This document shows positions 33,730 to 42,020 of a stretch of DNA of 64,000 nucleotides, one piece after another. This DNA comes from Weeksellaceae bacterium TAE3-ERU29 (lineage in GTDB: Bacteria > Bacteroidota > Bacteroidia > Flavobacteriales > Weeksellaceae). The notes under the pieces were generated by a model. That model did no database searches. It was not told where the DNA came from and saw only the letters and a program-made list of their open reading frames with translations. The stretch spans positions 114,647 to 178,646 of the forward strand of contig JAHUUM010000001.1 in the NCBI GenBank assembly GCA_019218445.1, read 5' to 3'. Position 1 is the first letter of the stretch, and each line of letters begins with the position of its first letter. The position numbers and the translations under genes were made by a program.

Positions 33730-34176
33730 TTAAGATGCGAGAGAAATTAACTTGTCATTTAATAAATTTATTATCTCTATAGCTTTCTTAAAGTTTTCAA
33801 TTCGTTGTAAGGAAACTTGGCTACTTTTACCTTTAGACACATATGTATATTTATATTCTTCAATAGCTTCTTTTATCTTATTTTTACTTATTCCAATAGT
33901 ACAAGCACATATTGCAATATCACAACCTAATGATTTTAATTCTTCTAAATGTTTTTTTACAGAACAATCCCCTATGGCATAGTCTCCTTGAGTTATTATA
34001 CCAATGGTAAAAGCACTCTCTTCTTCTAAAGTAAAAGCATCTAAACAATCACTACCTAAATCTTTAAATGCATTAGGTTTTTGTATACAGCCTTTTTTCA
34101 ATAAAAGAGAATATACTATATTTAGAGTTTGAGTTTTACCACAATTAGCTTCTCCTTTTAATGCTATAACTTCCAT
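33730..34176 (-). CDS. Small P-loop ATPase of unknown function
   Basis: About 148 residues from the ATG at 34176 (a GTG two codons upstream is the alternative). It opens with MEVIALKGEANCGKTQTL, a Walker A motif with Lys14 and Thr15. It is followed by a short acidic region and a hydrophobic strand CDIAICACTIG that could be Walker B-like. The small size resembles accessory NTPases of mobile elements. No partner protein is adjacent; the IS982 element and a broken excisionase-like gene flank it. The family is not recognised. Confidence 0.7.
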   Translation of the reverse strand: MEVIALKGEANCGKTQTLNIVYSLLLKKGCIQKPNAFKDLGSDCLDAFTLEEESAFTIGIITQGDYAIGDCSVKKHLEELKSLGCDIAICACTIGISKNKIKEAIEEYKYTYVSKGKSSQVSLQRIENFKKAIEIINLLNDKLISLAS

Positions 34177-34290
34177 ATTCACATATTTTGTTATAAAGGT
34201 ATAAAATTTGCCCTATAATTCCCAATAAATAAAACAATAACTCATCAAACACTTGCTTTATTTGCACCATAACCATTAAAAAATATAGTT

Positions 34291-34645
34291 ATGGAAAAAA
34301 AATGAAATCAATTTTGAAAACTTACCAAAGGCAGTCGCTCTTTTGGTAAATGAAGTAGCAGAGTTAAAAATATTGGTTACTCAAAAATAAGAAACCAAAA
34401 CCACTCATAAAAGAATTCCTATAGGGATTGAAGAAGCATCTAAAATTATAGGAAAAGCCAAACCTACAATTTATGCACTTGTCCGAAAACGGCTACTCCC
34501 GTGTTATAAAAATGGAAAAAAACTTTACTTTTTTGAAGATGAGTTATTGAAATGGATAGAAAGCAGAAAGAAGAAAACTATTAAGGAAATCCATGCTGAA
34601 TCCAGTGCTTTTGTTTCACGTAAGAAAACTCAACGACGTTTTTAG
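34291..34645 (+). pseudogene. Broken excisionase-like helix-turn-helix gene
   Basis: The ATG at 34291 runs into an extra A in the run at 34295-34302 and stops. Removing one base gives an open frame (NEINFENLPKAVALLVNEVA). A TAA at 34388-34390 breaks it again, after which IPIGIEEASKIIGKAKPTIY, ALVRKRLLPCYKNGKKLYFF and EDELLKWIESRKKKTI continue to 34645. The second part is a complete MerR/excisionase-type HTH_17 domain, the kind found in integrative elements. Two independent lesions mark it as dead, although an internal start could still yield the HTH part. Confidence 0.8.
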
Positions 34646-34699
34646 AATAAATCTGTCCCGTCCTAAAAAACCGTTACAGGTTTTCGGGTACAAAAATAG

Positions 34700-35372
34700 T
34701 TAATTTGATTGGAAAAGAGAAGTCGACTTCTCTTTTCCAATTTTTTTATAGGTTCTGATTTGTATTTTATTTTGTTTATGCATTTGCTCAGGAGTTCTGT
34801 AAAAACACGAGTAATGCGGTCTGAGTGTGTTGTATTTCTTGATAGCATCTGCTACCAGTACTTTTTTATCTTCTAAGTTTTTTCCATAACAATCAATCTT
34901 AAATTCTTGTTTTAAAATTCCATTTATTCTCTCTGCTACTGCATTGGCATAAGGGTCGTAACTCTCTGTCATACTACATTGTATTTTGTTTTTAGTAAGT
35001 AATTCCTGATAGGCATCACTGCAATATTGCAATCCTCTGTCTGAATGATGTATTAGTGGTAATTTCTTATCTTTTCTGCTTTTCACAGCTTGTTTTAACG
35101 CCCTCAAACAACCACTGACATCTAAACTGTTAGAAACATCATATCCTACTATCTTTTTAGAATACGCATCCGTTATCAAAGCTAAATACATCGGATTTTC
35201 TCTTTTGCCGATATAAGTAATATCACTTACCCATTGTTCATCCGGTCTGGTAGGAACTACTTCTTCTACTAAGTTTTTATGCTTTCTAAAACGATGATGA
35301 GAGTTAGTGGTAATATGATAAATTCGTTTAGGTTCAATCAATAAATGATTGGCTCTTAAAATATCAAATAAT
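34700..35372 (-). pseudogene. IS3 orfB integrase fragment (5' truncated)
   Basis: About 220 residues of the rve integrase core: DEQWVSDITYIG (first Asp), LIHHSDRGLQYCS (second Asp) and ANAVAERINGILKQEF (Glu). The frame extends upstream as KLFDILRANHLLIEPKR and then meets the IS982 end near 35373, so the HTH_21 N-terminus and normal start are gone. Confidence 0.85.
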
Positions 35373-35388
35373 TTACCCGTTGTGCATT

Positions 35389-35930
35389 TTAAATTATCTT
35401 GACTTTGATATGATTAATATTTCTATTAAATATCTTTTGGTTAATGTATTGGATAAGAGTTAGAGCTGTTATTTTTGATAGAATTCTTGTTTTAAACCCT
35501 TCAAAAGATTTGGCATAATTTCGCCTGATCATAAATTGGTCACATAATTGAGAGAATAAGGTTTCTATCCGTTTTCTTGATTTTCTAAAAACGAAAGGTT
35601 GTTTTGTATAGTTTTTCTGATTTTTTCTCATAGGGACATTAAGCTTTATACGGCAGGTTTCAAAAAGGTTTAATTGAATTTCAGAGGATAAGTAACCTTT
35701 ATCGGCTATGATAGTACAATCTCTCATCTGTTGCCTAATATCTTTCAGATAATGAATATCATGAACGGATGCAGGGGTTAAATCAAAGCTGTGAAAAACA
35801 CCTTTGATAGAGCATACAGCATGTAATTTATAGCCATAAAATTTTGTTTTTTGAGAAGCACAATATCCTATATCAGGGAAAGCATAATAGGTTTCTTTAC
35901 AGATCTTGTACTTTCTTCTCCGCTTTCTAC
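35389..35930 (-). pseudogene. IS982-family transposase fragment (C-terminal part)
   Basis: The frame reads CKETYYAFPDIGYCASQK, KFYGYKLHAVCSIKGVFH, TIIADKGYLSSEIQLNLFE and RKRIETLFSQLCDQFMIRRN to a stop at 35389. It has the second catalytic Asp and the final Glu, but the first ~110 residues and the first Asp are lost at the junction with IS3 orfA near 35930 (exact base uncertain). Confidence 0.85.
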
Positions 35931-36008
35931 TTCAAATACTACTTGATGCTTGAAACTTAATGAATAATCTTTCTGTGTTCGCTTTACGTAATTGATCTTG
36001 TCTTTCAT
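35930..36008 (-). pseudogene. IS3 orfA 5' fragment
   Basis: The ATG at 36008 gives MKDKINYVKRTQKDYSLSFK then HQVVFEVESGE, the start of an IS3 orfA HTH protein. It is cut off by the inserted IS982 fragment after about 27 codons. Confidence 0.7.
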
Positions 36009-36047
36009 ATTGTTACTTTTTTGTGTAACGGTATTTCAGGACTAGAC

Positions 36048-36064
36048 ATTAAGAAAACTGAAAA
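36048..36064 (+). repeat. Right copy of 17-bp direct repeat bounding the accessory islet
   Basis: ATTAAGAAAACTGAAAA, identical to 32390-32406. Its first base is also the last base of the IS3 end. It touches the terminator of the isomerase operon. Confidence 0.6.
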
Positions 36065-36091
36065 AGCCACTTCTAAACGAAATGGCTTTTT
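36061..36091 (-). terminator. Terminator of the isomerase operon
   Basis: A 12-bp stem AAAAAGCCACTT/AAATGGCTTTTT with one mismatch and a 7-nt loop. Before the islet was inserted it probably also served the convergent cholesterol-oxidase gene. Confidence 0.75.
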
Positions 36092-36109
36092 TATTTACTT
36101 AACATCTAA

Positions 36110-37189
36110 TTATTTAAGAACTTCCATATCAAAGTATAAAGTTGCATTTGGTGGAACAACACCTCCCGCTCCTTGAGCTCCGTAACCTAAAGTTGCAGGA
36201 ATAATTAAAAATACTTTACTTCCTCTATTAAACATAGTAAGAGCTTCCATCCAACCTTGGATTAATTGAGTTTCTCCTACGTTTATATTTAACGGTTCAT
36301 TTCTGTCATAAGATGAATCTAACTTTTGTCCGTTTGCTAATCTTAAAGTATAATGAACATCTATATTATCTCCTTTTTGAGGCTTTTCACCATCACCTTC
36401 TTCTAAAATTACATACTGTAAACCACTATCAGTAGTTTGTGCTTTTTCAGATAAATCTTTTATTCTTTGGGTTTCTTTTTTCATTGCTTCTTCTTTTTGT
36501 CTTTTTGCTTCTTCTATTTTTAATTCATGTTCTTTTTTTGCAGTCTCAAATGCTTTATTAGCATCGTACTTTTTATAATCAGAACCTTTTCTTAAAATAT
36601 CTACTTTATTAATTACGATATCTTCTTTCGGTTTATCTTGAGGTCCTTTTTCTACATTTGCAATAGAATCTACAACTTCAATTCCTTTCACTACCTGACC
36701 AAAGATTGTGTGTTTTCCGTCTAACCAAGGTGTAGATACTTCAGTAATAAAAAACTGACTACCATTTGTGTTTGGTCCGGCATTAGCCATAGATAAAACT
36801 CCTTTTTTATCATGTTTTAAGTCATTATCAACCTCATCTTCAAAGTCGTAACCAGGCCCTCCTGCTCCCGTACCTTGAGGGTCGCCTCCTTGAATCATGA
36901 AATCTTTAATAACTCTATGGAATATTAATCCATCATAAAAAGGGACTCCTTTCTTTTTAGCTTCATTTGGTTTTACTCCTTCTGCTAAACCAATGAAGTT
37001 AGCCACTGTCATAGGAGCTTCCTCATTGTAAAACTTGATTAACATATCCCCTTTAGAGGTTTCCATGTGAGCGTAAAGCCCGTCTTGTAATTCTTTGTAC
37101 TCTTCTTTACTCATATATTTTGGTATTGATGTACACCCTGCAAAAATTAATGCGATAAGGGCGACAATTATTATTGATTTGATTTTCAT
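36110..37189 (-). CDS. Lipoprotein with cyclophilin and FKBP peptidyl-prolyl isomerase domains
   Basis: 359 residues. The lipobox ends at Cys19 (LIFAGC). A cyclophilin domain spans about 35-200 ([35 protein letters not shown]). A charged coiled-coil linker covers about 205-245 ([20 protein letters not shown]). An FKBP domain spans about 250-359 ([38 protein letters not shown]). Both isomerase folds in one envelope lipoprotein suggest a chaperone for exported proteins. It overlaps the gldI stop by 4 bp and follows the same promoter. Confidence 0.92.
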   Translation of the reverse strand: MKIKSIIIVALIALIFAGCTSIPKYMSKEEYKELQDGLYAHMETSKGDMLIKFYNEEAPMTVANFIGLAEGVKPNEAKKKGVPFYDGLIFHRVIKDFMIQGGDPQGTGAGGPGYDFEDEVDNDLKHDKKGVLSMANAGPNTNGSQFFITEVSTPWLDGKHTIFGQVVKGIEVVDSIANVEKGPQDKPKEDIVINKVDILRKGSDYKKYDANKAFETAKKEHELKIEEAKRQKEEAMKKETQRIKDLSEKAQTTDSGLQYVILEEGDGEKPQKGDNIDVHYTLRLANGQKLDSSYDRNEPLNINVGETQLIQGWMEALTMFNRGSKVFLIIPATLGYGAQGAGGVVPPNATLYFDMEVLK

Positions 37190-37716
37190 TTATTCCTATT
37201 TTCTAAAAGTTCTATCTCTATTATTATTGGTTGATTTACTCCTATATTATTACCATCTCCATTTGTTCCGTAAGCTAAAGAGGAAGGCAATAATAAAACC
37301 GATTTTTCTTTTGGTTTCATTCTTTTTAAAGCATACTCTATCCCTACAATTGTATGAGCTTTACCCATAACTTCCGTTTTTTTTCCAATGGTCTTGGCAT
37401 CATAAATTATGCTGTCTTGTAAATCTCTTACAGTGTAAATATAAGATATTGTATCATTATCCTGAGTAAGCCTATCGTTCATTTCGGTTTTAGTCATCTT
37501 AAAACCGGCATTCGTATTTACAAAATCATATTCAGGATGATTTTTTATATAATCCTCAAAATACTGATTCTCCAAGTTCTTTAAACTCTTATTAAATTTT
37601 TTGGAATATTCCATAAAGCCTTCGCCTTTATACGTGGTCGGATATTGAGGCGGATTTTTAGAACAACTTAAAAAAGTTATACAACTAAGAATGGCTATTG
37701 TTAAGTTTTTCTGCAT
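37186..37716 (-). CDS. gldI: Gliding-associated FKBP-like lipoprotein GldI
   Basis: 176 residues. The lipobox Cys is at 18 (ITFLSC). An FKBP domain fills the C-terminal half ([36 protein letters not shown]), which matches GldI. GldI is needed for gliding in F. johnsoniae, perhaps by folding other T9SS or gliding proteins in the periplasm. Here its start lies inside the 3' end of nrnA (32-bp overlap), and the fused isomerase follows. The assignment over a generic FKBP rests on context and length. Confidence 0.85.
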   Translation of the reverse strand: MQKNLTIAILSCITFLSCSKNPPQYPTTYKGEGFMEYSKKFNKSLKNLENQYFEDYIKNHPEYDFVNTNAGFKMTKTEMNDRLTQDNDTISYIYTVRDLQDSIIYDAKTIGKKTEVMGKAHTIVGIEYALKRMKPKEKSVLLLPSSLAYGTNGDGNNIGVNQPIIIEIELLENRNK

Positions 37717-38710
37717 ATTCAGGTAGCAAATTTACGAATTTTTCTACGGTTTCTTTTAGGCTTAATTCAGATTTTCCTCCGGCAGCGTTTATATGCCCTC
37801 CTCCCGAAAAATGAGTTCTAGCTAATTCGCTTACGTCAAAATCGTCTTTGGAACGGAAAGATATTTTTATAAAATCCTTTTGAGTATCCTCTGCCATATA
37901 AACAGAGAATTTGTAATCTTTTAAATTTAAACCGTAATTCACAAAACCATCGGTATCGCCTTTTTCAAAACCATTACTTAAAAGTTCGTCTTTAGTCATT
38001 GTGAATAAAGCTGTTTTATATTCGGGGAAAAGCTGCATATTATCTAAGAATTTACTTAAAATTCTAAGTTTTGCCTCACTTGCGTTATCCAATAATTCAT
38101 CTTGAATTTTGTATGGAATTGCTCCTTTTTTCATTAAAGCCGCCGCAGTCTCTAAAGTACTCGGCTGAACAGACGGAAATCTAAAACTTCCTGTATCTGT
38201 AAGCAAACCAACATACAAACATGTAGCTATGTCAGCATCTAAGTATTCGTCCCAGCCCATGGCTTGTATAAAATGATAAACCATTTCGCAAGTTGCCGGC
38301 ATACTCGTATCAGAATACACAAAATCAAATGTTCCCGGTTGTTGATGGTGATCTATTAATATTTTTTTTGCAGAGGATTGTTTTACAACTTCTTGTAATT
38401 CATCTATTCGGTCAATTGTATTAAAATCTAAAAGAAAAATAACGTCTGCTTTTTTTATTTTAATTTCTGCTCCCGCAAAATTAAAATCAGCATTAAATAC
38501 ATTTTTTGCAAACGGAATAAATTTTAAAAATTTAGGATAATCATTCGGGCTTACAACTTCTGCTTGATGTCCTATCTTTTTCAAAAGTTCACTTAAGGCT
38601 AAAGTAGAGCCAATCGCATCTCCATCAGGGTTTTTATGGGGAATTACAACTATTCTCTTTGATTTATTTAAAATTGTTTTTATCTCTGAAATTTGTTCCG
38701 CTGTAAACAT
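37685..38710 (-). CDS. nrnA: DHH-family oligoribonuclease / pAp phosphatase
   Basis: 341 residues. The DHH domain has NPDGDAIGSTLAL, DVIFLLDFNTID and LIDHHQQPG, which bind two metals. The DHHA1 domain ends with the GGGHINAAGG motif. NrnA degrades 2-5 nt RNAs and dephosphorylates 3'-phosphoadenosine 5'-phosphate. Flavobacteria lack Orn, so this is likely the essential nano-RNase. It heads the nrnA-gldI-isomerase operon. Confidence 0.93.
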   Translation of the reverse strand: MFTAEQISEIKTILNKSKRIVVIPHKNPDGDAIGSTLALSELLKKIGHQAEVVSPNDYPKFLKFIPFAKNVFNADFNFAGAEIKIKKADVIFLLDFNTIDRIDELQEVVKQSSAKKILIDHHQQPGTFDFVYSDTSMPATCEMVYHFIQAMGWDEYLDADIATCLYVGLLTDTGSFRFPSVQPSTLETAAALMKKGAIPYKIQDELLDNASEAKLRILSKFLDNMQLFPEYKTALFTMTKDELLSNGFEKGDTDGFVNYGLNLKDYKFSVYMAEDTQKDFIKISFRSKDDFDVSELARTHFSGGGHINAAGGKSELSLKETVEKFVNLLPEYAEKLNNSHS

Positions 38711-38776
38711 TATTTAATTTTAAGCTACGAAAATAATCATTTTTATTCTTTAAATAAACTTTATAGAATATTAATA

Positions 38777-38810
38777 AAAAAATCTTCACCGATTAAAGTG
38801 AAGATTTTTT
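38777..38810 (-). terminator. Terminator of the beta-barrel gene
   Basis: A 13-bp perfect stem (AAAAAATCTTCAC/GTGAAGATTTTTT) with an 8-nt loop, 18 bp past the stop at 38829. Confidence 0.88.
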
Positions 38811-38828
38811 ATAATTTTTATTTAAAAT

Positions 38829-39584
38829 TTAGAATCTATAACCTATTGCTAAGCCTGCACGAAGACCAGGCCATAAACCATTCCCTTCTAATCTACCTCC
38901 ATTTTCATTTACGATTGCTTTATATTCTACGGTAGCAACATCAAAATTATTTAGAGAACCCTCTAAATCTTTTTGTTCTTTCTTAGTCAATATACGGTCT
39001 GTCTTCCCATTAAAATCCACCTTTGCCACTCCTACATGAGCACCAACAATCCACCAATCTAATACCCAATTTTGTTTCTCTCCTAAAAACCACTGAGAAC
39101 CAATCATTAAACCAACAGAGTTAGCAGTAGTATTTCCTGACATATTAAGAGAAATATCTTTGTCATTTTCATCCTTAAATGGTATTATAATATTATCTAA
39201 ATTTATAGAACTATGTCGATAATATGGTGTTAAATAAAAGCCTTTTCCATACCCTTTCCCGAAATAAAAGCGAGGTTCTATTGTAATATCAACATTAGAT
39301 ACATTTGCATTTCTAATATTTTCTATATCATTATTAGAAAAATCAAACTCTTCTATAAATGGGATTTTTCCTTTAGGCACATAATTTATTCCTCCTGAGA
39401 TAGAAAACCATTGATTAATAACACGCTCATAACTTACATTTAAATTACGGAAAGCATAAGCCAACACATTTGTTTTTACAATGTTTAATTTAGTTTCCTG
39501 AAACGTCACAGGCTCTTCTACCTGAACTTGGGCAGAAAGCCCTGTCGCTAAGCATAAGCCTGCTAATAAAATTAATTTTTTCAT
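38829..39584 (-). CDS. Outer-membrane beta-barrel protein (DUF3575-like)
   Basis: 251 residues with a signal peptide ending TGLSAQ. The opening TKLNIVKTNVLAYAFRNLNVSYERVIN, the central EPRFYFGKGYGKGFYLTPYYRHS and the C-terminal WPGLRAGLAIGYRF with terminal Phe match DUF3575-type barrels of Bacteroidota. It is expected in the outer membrane; ligand and role are unknown. A loop of about 30 charged residues (NGKTDRILTKKEQKDLEGSL) precedes the final strands. It is monocistronic with its own promoter element and terminator. Confidence 0.75.
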   Translation of the reverse strand: MKKLILLAGLCLATGLSAQVQVEEPVTFQETKLNIVKTNVLAYAFRNLNVSYERVINQWFSISGGINYVPKGKIPFIEEFDFSNNDIENIRNANVSNVDITIEPRFYFGKGYGKGFYLTPYYRHSSINLDNIIIPFKDENDKDISLNMSGNTTANSVGLMIGSQWFLGEKQNWVLDWWIVGAHVGVAKVDFNGKTDRILTKKEQKDLEGSLNNFDVATVEYKAIVNENGGRLEGNGLWPGLRAGLAIGYRF

Positions 39585-39601
39585 ATTTAATTATTTGAAA
39601 G

Positions 39602-39609
39602 CAAATTTA
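39602..39609 (-). promoter_or_regulatory. -7 element of the beta-barrel gene
   Basis: Minus-strand TAAATTTG, 17 bp before the ATG. Confidence 0.5.
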
Positions 39610-39650
39610 AATATTTTTCTTCATTAACACAATTTTAGTTAATAAATAAA

Positions 39651-40097
39651 CTAAATCTTCTCCCCTACTTTCTTCGTAATATAAGTTAAAAGTGCCTCAT
39701 CTTCTTTTGTAATTGAATTAGCATAATGAGAATCAATATCTATTTGCCCAATATTTTCTCCATTTTTAAAAATCGGAACAACGATTTCTGCTTTAGTATC
39801 AATGCTACACGCCAAATAATTCTCCTCGGAATAAACATCTTGAGAAATAAAAGTTTCGTTACTTACAGCAACTTGTCCGCAAATTCCTTTCCCAAACGGA
39901 ATAATAACGTGATCTGTTGGAGCTCCTACGTAAGGTCCAAGTTTTAACTCATTTTTATCTCCATTTTTAAAGTAAAAACCTACCCAGTTAAAGTGCTTAA
40001 TTTCATCGTGTAATAACTGACAAACTTTTTGCAAAGTATCATTAAAATCTGTCTTTGCTTCAAAAATAACATCTATTCTTTTTCTCAATTGATTCAT
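39651..40097 (-). CDS. msrC: Free methionine-(R)-sulfoxide reductase, GAF domain
   Basis: 148 residues, a single GAF domain (NWVGFYFKNG; IIPFGKGICGQVA; IGQIDIDSHY). Cys73 (GKGICG) and Cys97 (YLACSID) are 24 residues apart like the yeast enzyme's Cys101 and Cys125. The third cysteine of that enzyme, ten residues before the first, is replaced by His63. The enzyme reduces free Met-R-SO with thioredoxin. Missing one of the three cysteines may change the recycling path. Confidence 0.85.
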   Translation of the reverse strand: MNQLRKRIDVIFEAKTDFNDTLQKVCQLLHDEIKHFNWVGFYFKNGDKNELKLGPYVGAPTDHVIIPFGKGICGQVAVSNETFISQDVYSEENYLACSIDTKAEIVVPIFKNGENIGQIDIDSHYANSITKEDEALLTYITKKVGEKI

Positions 40098-40152
40098 GGC
40101 TTATTTATTTTCCGCAAAAATAAAAATATTCTGTATATATTTGCTTTTAATT

Positions 40153-40692
40153 ATGGATTTTAAAGAATACAAATCGGCATTGTGGTTAGTTGCTAAATTT
40201 TTTATAGCCTATATAGTTTTAACACTTATATATAGCCAATATTTACAACCGTATTTAGAAGTTCAAAAAATTGCAGACCCTTTTACTGCTTGGGTTTCGG
40301 AGTCAGTAAGTAGTTTAATGAATGTGATAGGATTTAATGCAGATACACAGCAGTTTCCCGACGAGAATTATATGCGTTTTTATCTGGAAGGAAATTATAG
40401 TTCTATCATAAATGAAGGCTGTAATGCACTTTCTATCATGATTATTTACGTTTCGTTTATCATAGCTTTTTCTCAGAAATGGCTTACAACTATTTTCTAT
40501 GCTTTGGGCGGCGTTGTGTTATTGCACATCACGAATATTATAAGAATAGCAATACTTAATTATATATTCGTTTATTACCCTGATTATGCAAAAATGTCTC
40601 ATGATATTTTATTTCCGGCAATCATTTATGGAATGGTTGTTATTTTATGGTTAATTTGGATTAAATTTTTTGTATTTAAAAAAGAAAAATGA
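40153..40692 (+). CDS. xrtF: Exosortase XrtF
   Basis: 179 residues from the ATG at 40153; a longer start overlaps the divergent msrC start and lacks conservation. It has about five transmembrane helices. The exosortase triad is visible: Cys90 (NEGCNALSI), Arg131 (NIIRIA) and His150 (KMSHDILFPA). Exosortases process C-terminal sorting signals of exported proteins and probably transfer them to an acceptor. XrtF is the Bacteroidota variant whose substrate signal is not well defined. Its ATGA overlap with the next gene marks a two-gene unit. Confidence 0.9.
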   Translation: MDFKEYKSALWLVAKFFIAYIVLTLIYSQYLQPYLEVQKIADPFTAWVSESVSSLMNVIGFNADTQQFPDENYMRFYLEGNYSSIINEGCNALSIMIIYVSFIIAFSQKWLTTIFYALGGVVLLHITNIIRIAILNYIFVYYPDYAKMSHDILFPAIIYGMVVILWLIWIKFFVFKKEK

Positions 40693-41123
40693 AGTATTTA
40701 CGTTGGTTTTTAGCGATTGTATGTGTGTTCTTATTAATGAGTATTCGTGTATTTGAAACACAACTTTTCTATGATCCTTTATTAGACTTCTTCAAATCTG
40801 ATTTTTATAATTTAGATTTTCCTGATTTTGATGTAACAAAGCACCTTTTAAGTATGGCTTTGCGTTACGGAATAAACTCTTTATTATCTCTTGCTATTAT
40901 TTATTTTATCTTTAATAATAAAGATTATTTAAAGTTATCATTATTCATTTATTTAATTGGATTTATAGTCTTTTTTGCATTGTATTATTATTGCATTCAC
41001 ACAGAATTCTCTTTAGGTTATACTGCAGGATTTTATATCAGAAGATTGGTAATTCAACCGGTGCTTTTATTATTATTGATTCCCGTATTTTGGTATGTAA
41101 ATTATAAATCGATTAAGTCATAG
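40689..41123 (+). CDS. Exosortase F system-associated membrane protein
   Basis: 144 residues with four hydrophobic helices and short loops. It starts MKYLRWFLAIVCVFLLMSIRVFETQLFYDPLLDFF and includes LALRYGINSLLSLAIIYFIF. It follows xrtF with a 4-bp overlap, and small membrane proteins of this kind are the constant partner of XrtF. The function is unknown; it could help present or anchor substrates at the inner membrane. The identification depends mainly on context. Confidence 0.8.
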   Translation: MKYLRWFLAIVCVFLLMSIRVFETQLFYDPLLDFFKSDFYNLDFPDFDVTKHLLSMALRYGINSLLSLAIIYFIFNNKDYLKLSLFIYLIGFIVFFALYYYCIHTEFSLGYTAGFYIRRLVIQPVLLLLLIPVFWYVNYKSIKS

Positions 41124-41167
41124 AAATATTTAATCAATAAGACTCGGTATGATTTTTAAAATCTGAT

Positions 41168-41175
41168 TATCTTTG
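41168..41175 (+). promoter_or_regulatory. -7 element of dapD
   Basis: TATCTTTG, 19 bp before the dapD ATG; no convincing -33 TTG. Confidence 0.5.
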
Positions 41176-41194
41176 TGAGAAATAGAAAAAGAAT

Positions 41195-42010
41195 ATGTCA
41201 GATTTAAGAAATATAATAGAAAAAGCTTGGGATAACCGAGATTTATTAAAAGAAAAAGAAACACAACAAGCCATTCGTGCATTAGTAGATGATTTAGATG
41301 CAGGAAAAGTTCGTGTTGCTGAGCCAACTGAAAATGGGTGGCAAGTAAACGAATGGGTAAAAAAAGGAGTTGTTTTATACTTCCCAATTCAACAAATGGA
41401 AACCATAGAAGTCGGTCCGTTTGAGTTTCACGATAAAATTCCGTTAAAAAGAGGTTATGCCGAAAGAGGTGTAAGAGTAGTTCCGCACGCAATTGCACGC
41501 CATGGAGCTTATGTAGAGAGCGGAGTGGTTATGATGCCTTCTTACATAAATATTGGAGCTCATGTAGAAACAGGAACAATGGTAGACACTTGGGCAACCG
41601 TAGGAAGTTGTGCTCAGGTAGGTAAAAATGTTCATTTAAGCGGAGGAGTAGGTCTTGGTGGTGTGTTAGAGCCATTGCAAGCAGCTCCTGTAATTATTGA
41701 GGATAATGCCTTCATTGGGTCAAGATGTATTATTGTAGAAGGCGTGAGAATTGGAAAAGAAGCCGTTATTGGAGCGGGAGTAACTTTAACTTCATCAACA
41801 AAAATTATAGATGTAACAGGCAGTGAACCTAAGATTTTTAAAGGAGAAGTTCCACCACGTTCAGTTGTGATTCCGGGAATGTTACCAAAGAAATTTCCGG
41901 CAGGAGAATATCAAGTTCCGTGTGCTTTAATTATAGGAGAACGTAAAGAATCAACCGATAAGAAAACATCTCTAAACGATGCTTTAAGAGAAAACGACGT
42001 AGCAGTTTAA
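41195..42010 (+). CDS. dapD: Tetrahydrodipicolinate N-succinyltransferase
   Basis: 271 residues. The left-handed beta-helix of hexapeptide repeats is clear (VVMMPSYINIGAHVETGTMV, DTWATVGSCAQVGKNVHLSG, EDNAFIGSRCIIVEGVRIGK). The N-terminal domain matches DapD (IIEKAWDNRDLLKEKETQQA). It catalyses the succinyl-CoA-dependent step in lysine and meso-diaminopimelate synthesis, so it serves peptidoglycan. A glycosyltransferase and tsaC follow closely on the same strand. Confidence 0.96.
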   Translation: MSDLRNIIEKAWDNRDLLKEKETQQAIRALVDDLDAGKVRVAEPTENGWQVNEWVKKGVVLYFPIQQMETIEVGPFEFHDKIPLKRGYAERGVRVVPHAIARHGAYVESGVVMMPSYINIGAHVETGTMVDTWATVGSCAQVGKNVHLSGGVGLGGVLEPLQAAPVIIEDNAFIGSRCIIVEGVRIGKEAVIGAGVTLTSSTKIIDVTGSEPKIFKGEVPPRSVVIPGMLPKKFPAGEYQVPCALIIGERKESTDKKTSLNDALRENDVAV

Positions 42011-42020
42011 AATTACATTT

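Larger units (their letters stand above)
34654..36048 (-). mobile_element. IS3-family element interrupted by an IS982-family fragment
   Basis: The outer ends form imperfect terminal inverted repeats, TGTCCCGTCCTAAAAAACCG at 34654 and TGTCTAGTCCTGAAATACCG read inward from 36048 (21 of 25 bases match over the full repeat). Inside, on the minus strand in order: start of IS3 orfA, C-terminal part of an IS982-type transposase, and the catalytic part of IS3 orfB. The missing pieces of both elements show that insertion was followed by deletion. No target duplication is visible at the ends. Confidence 0.75.

Noticed and set aside
40096..40152. Longer xrtF start overlapping the msrC start
   Set aside because: It would overlap the divergent gene's start codon, and the conserved protein begins at MDFKEYK.
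41130..41498. 122-codon minus-strand frame across the dapD start
   Set aside because: Shadow of dapD; leucine- and histidine-rich with no start context.
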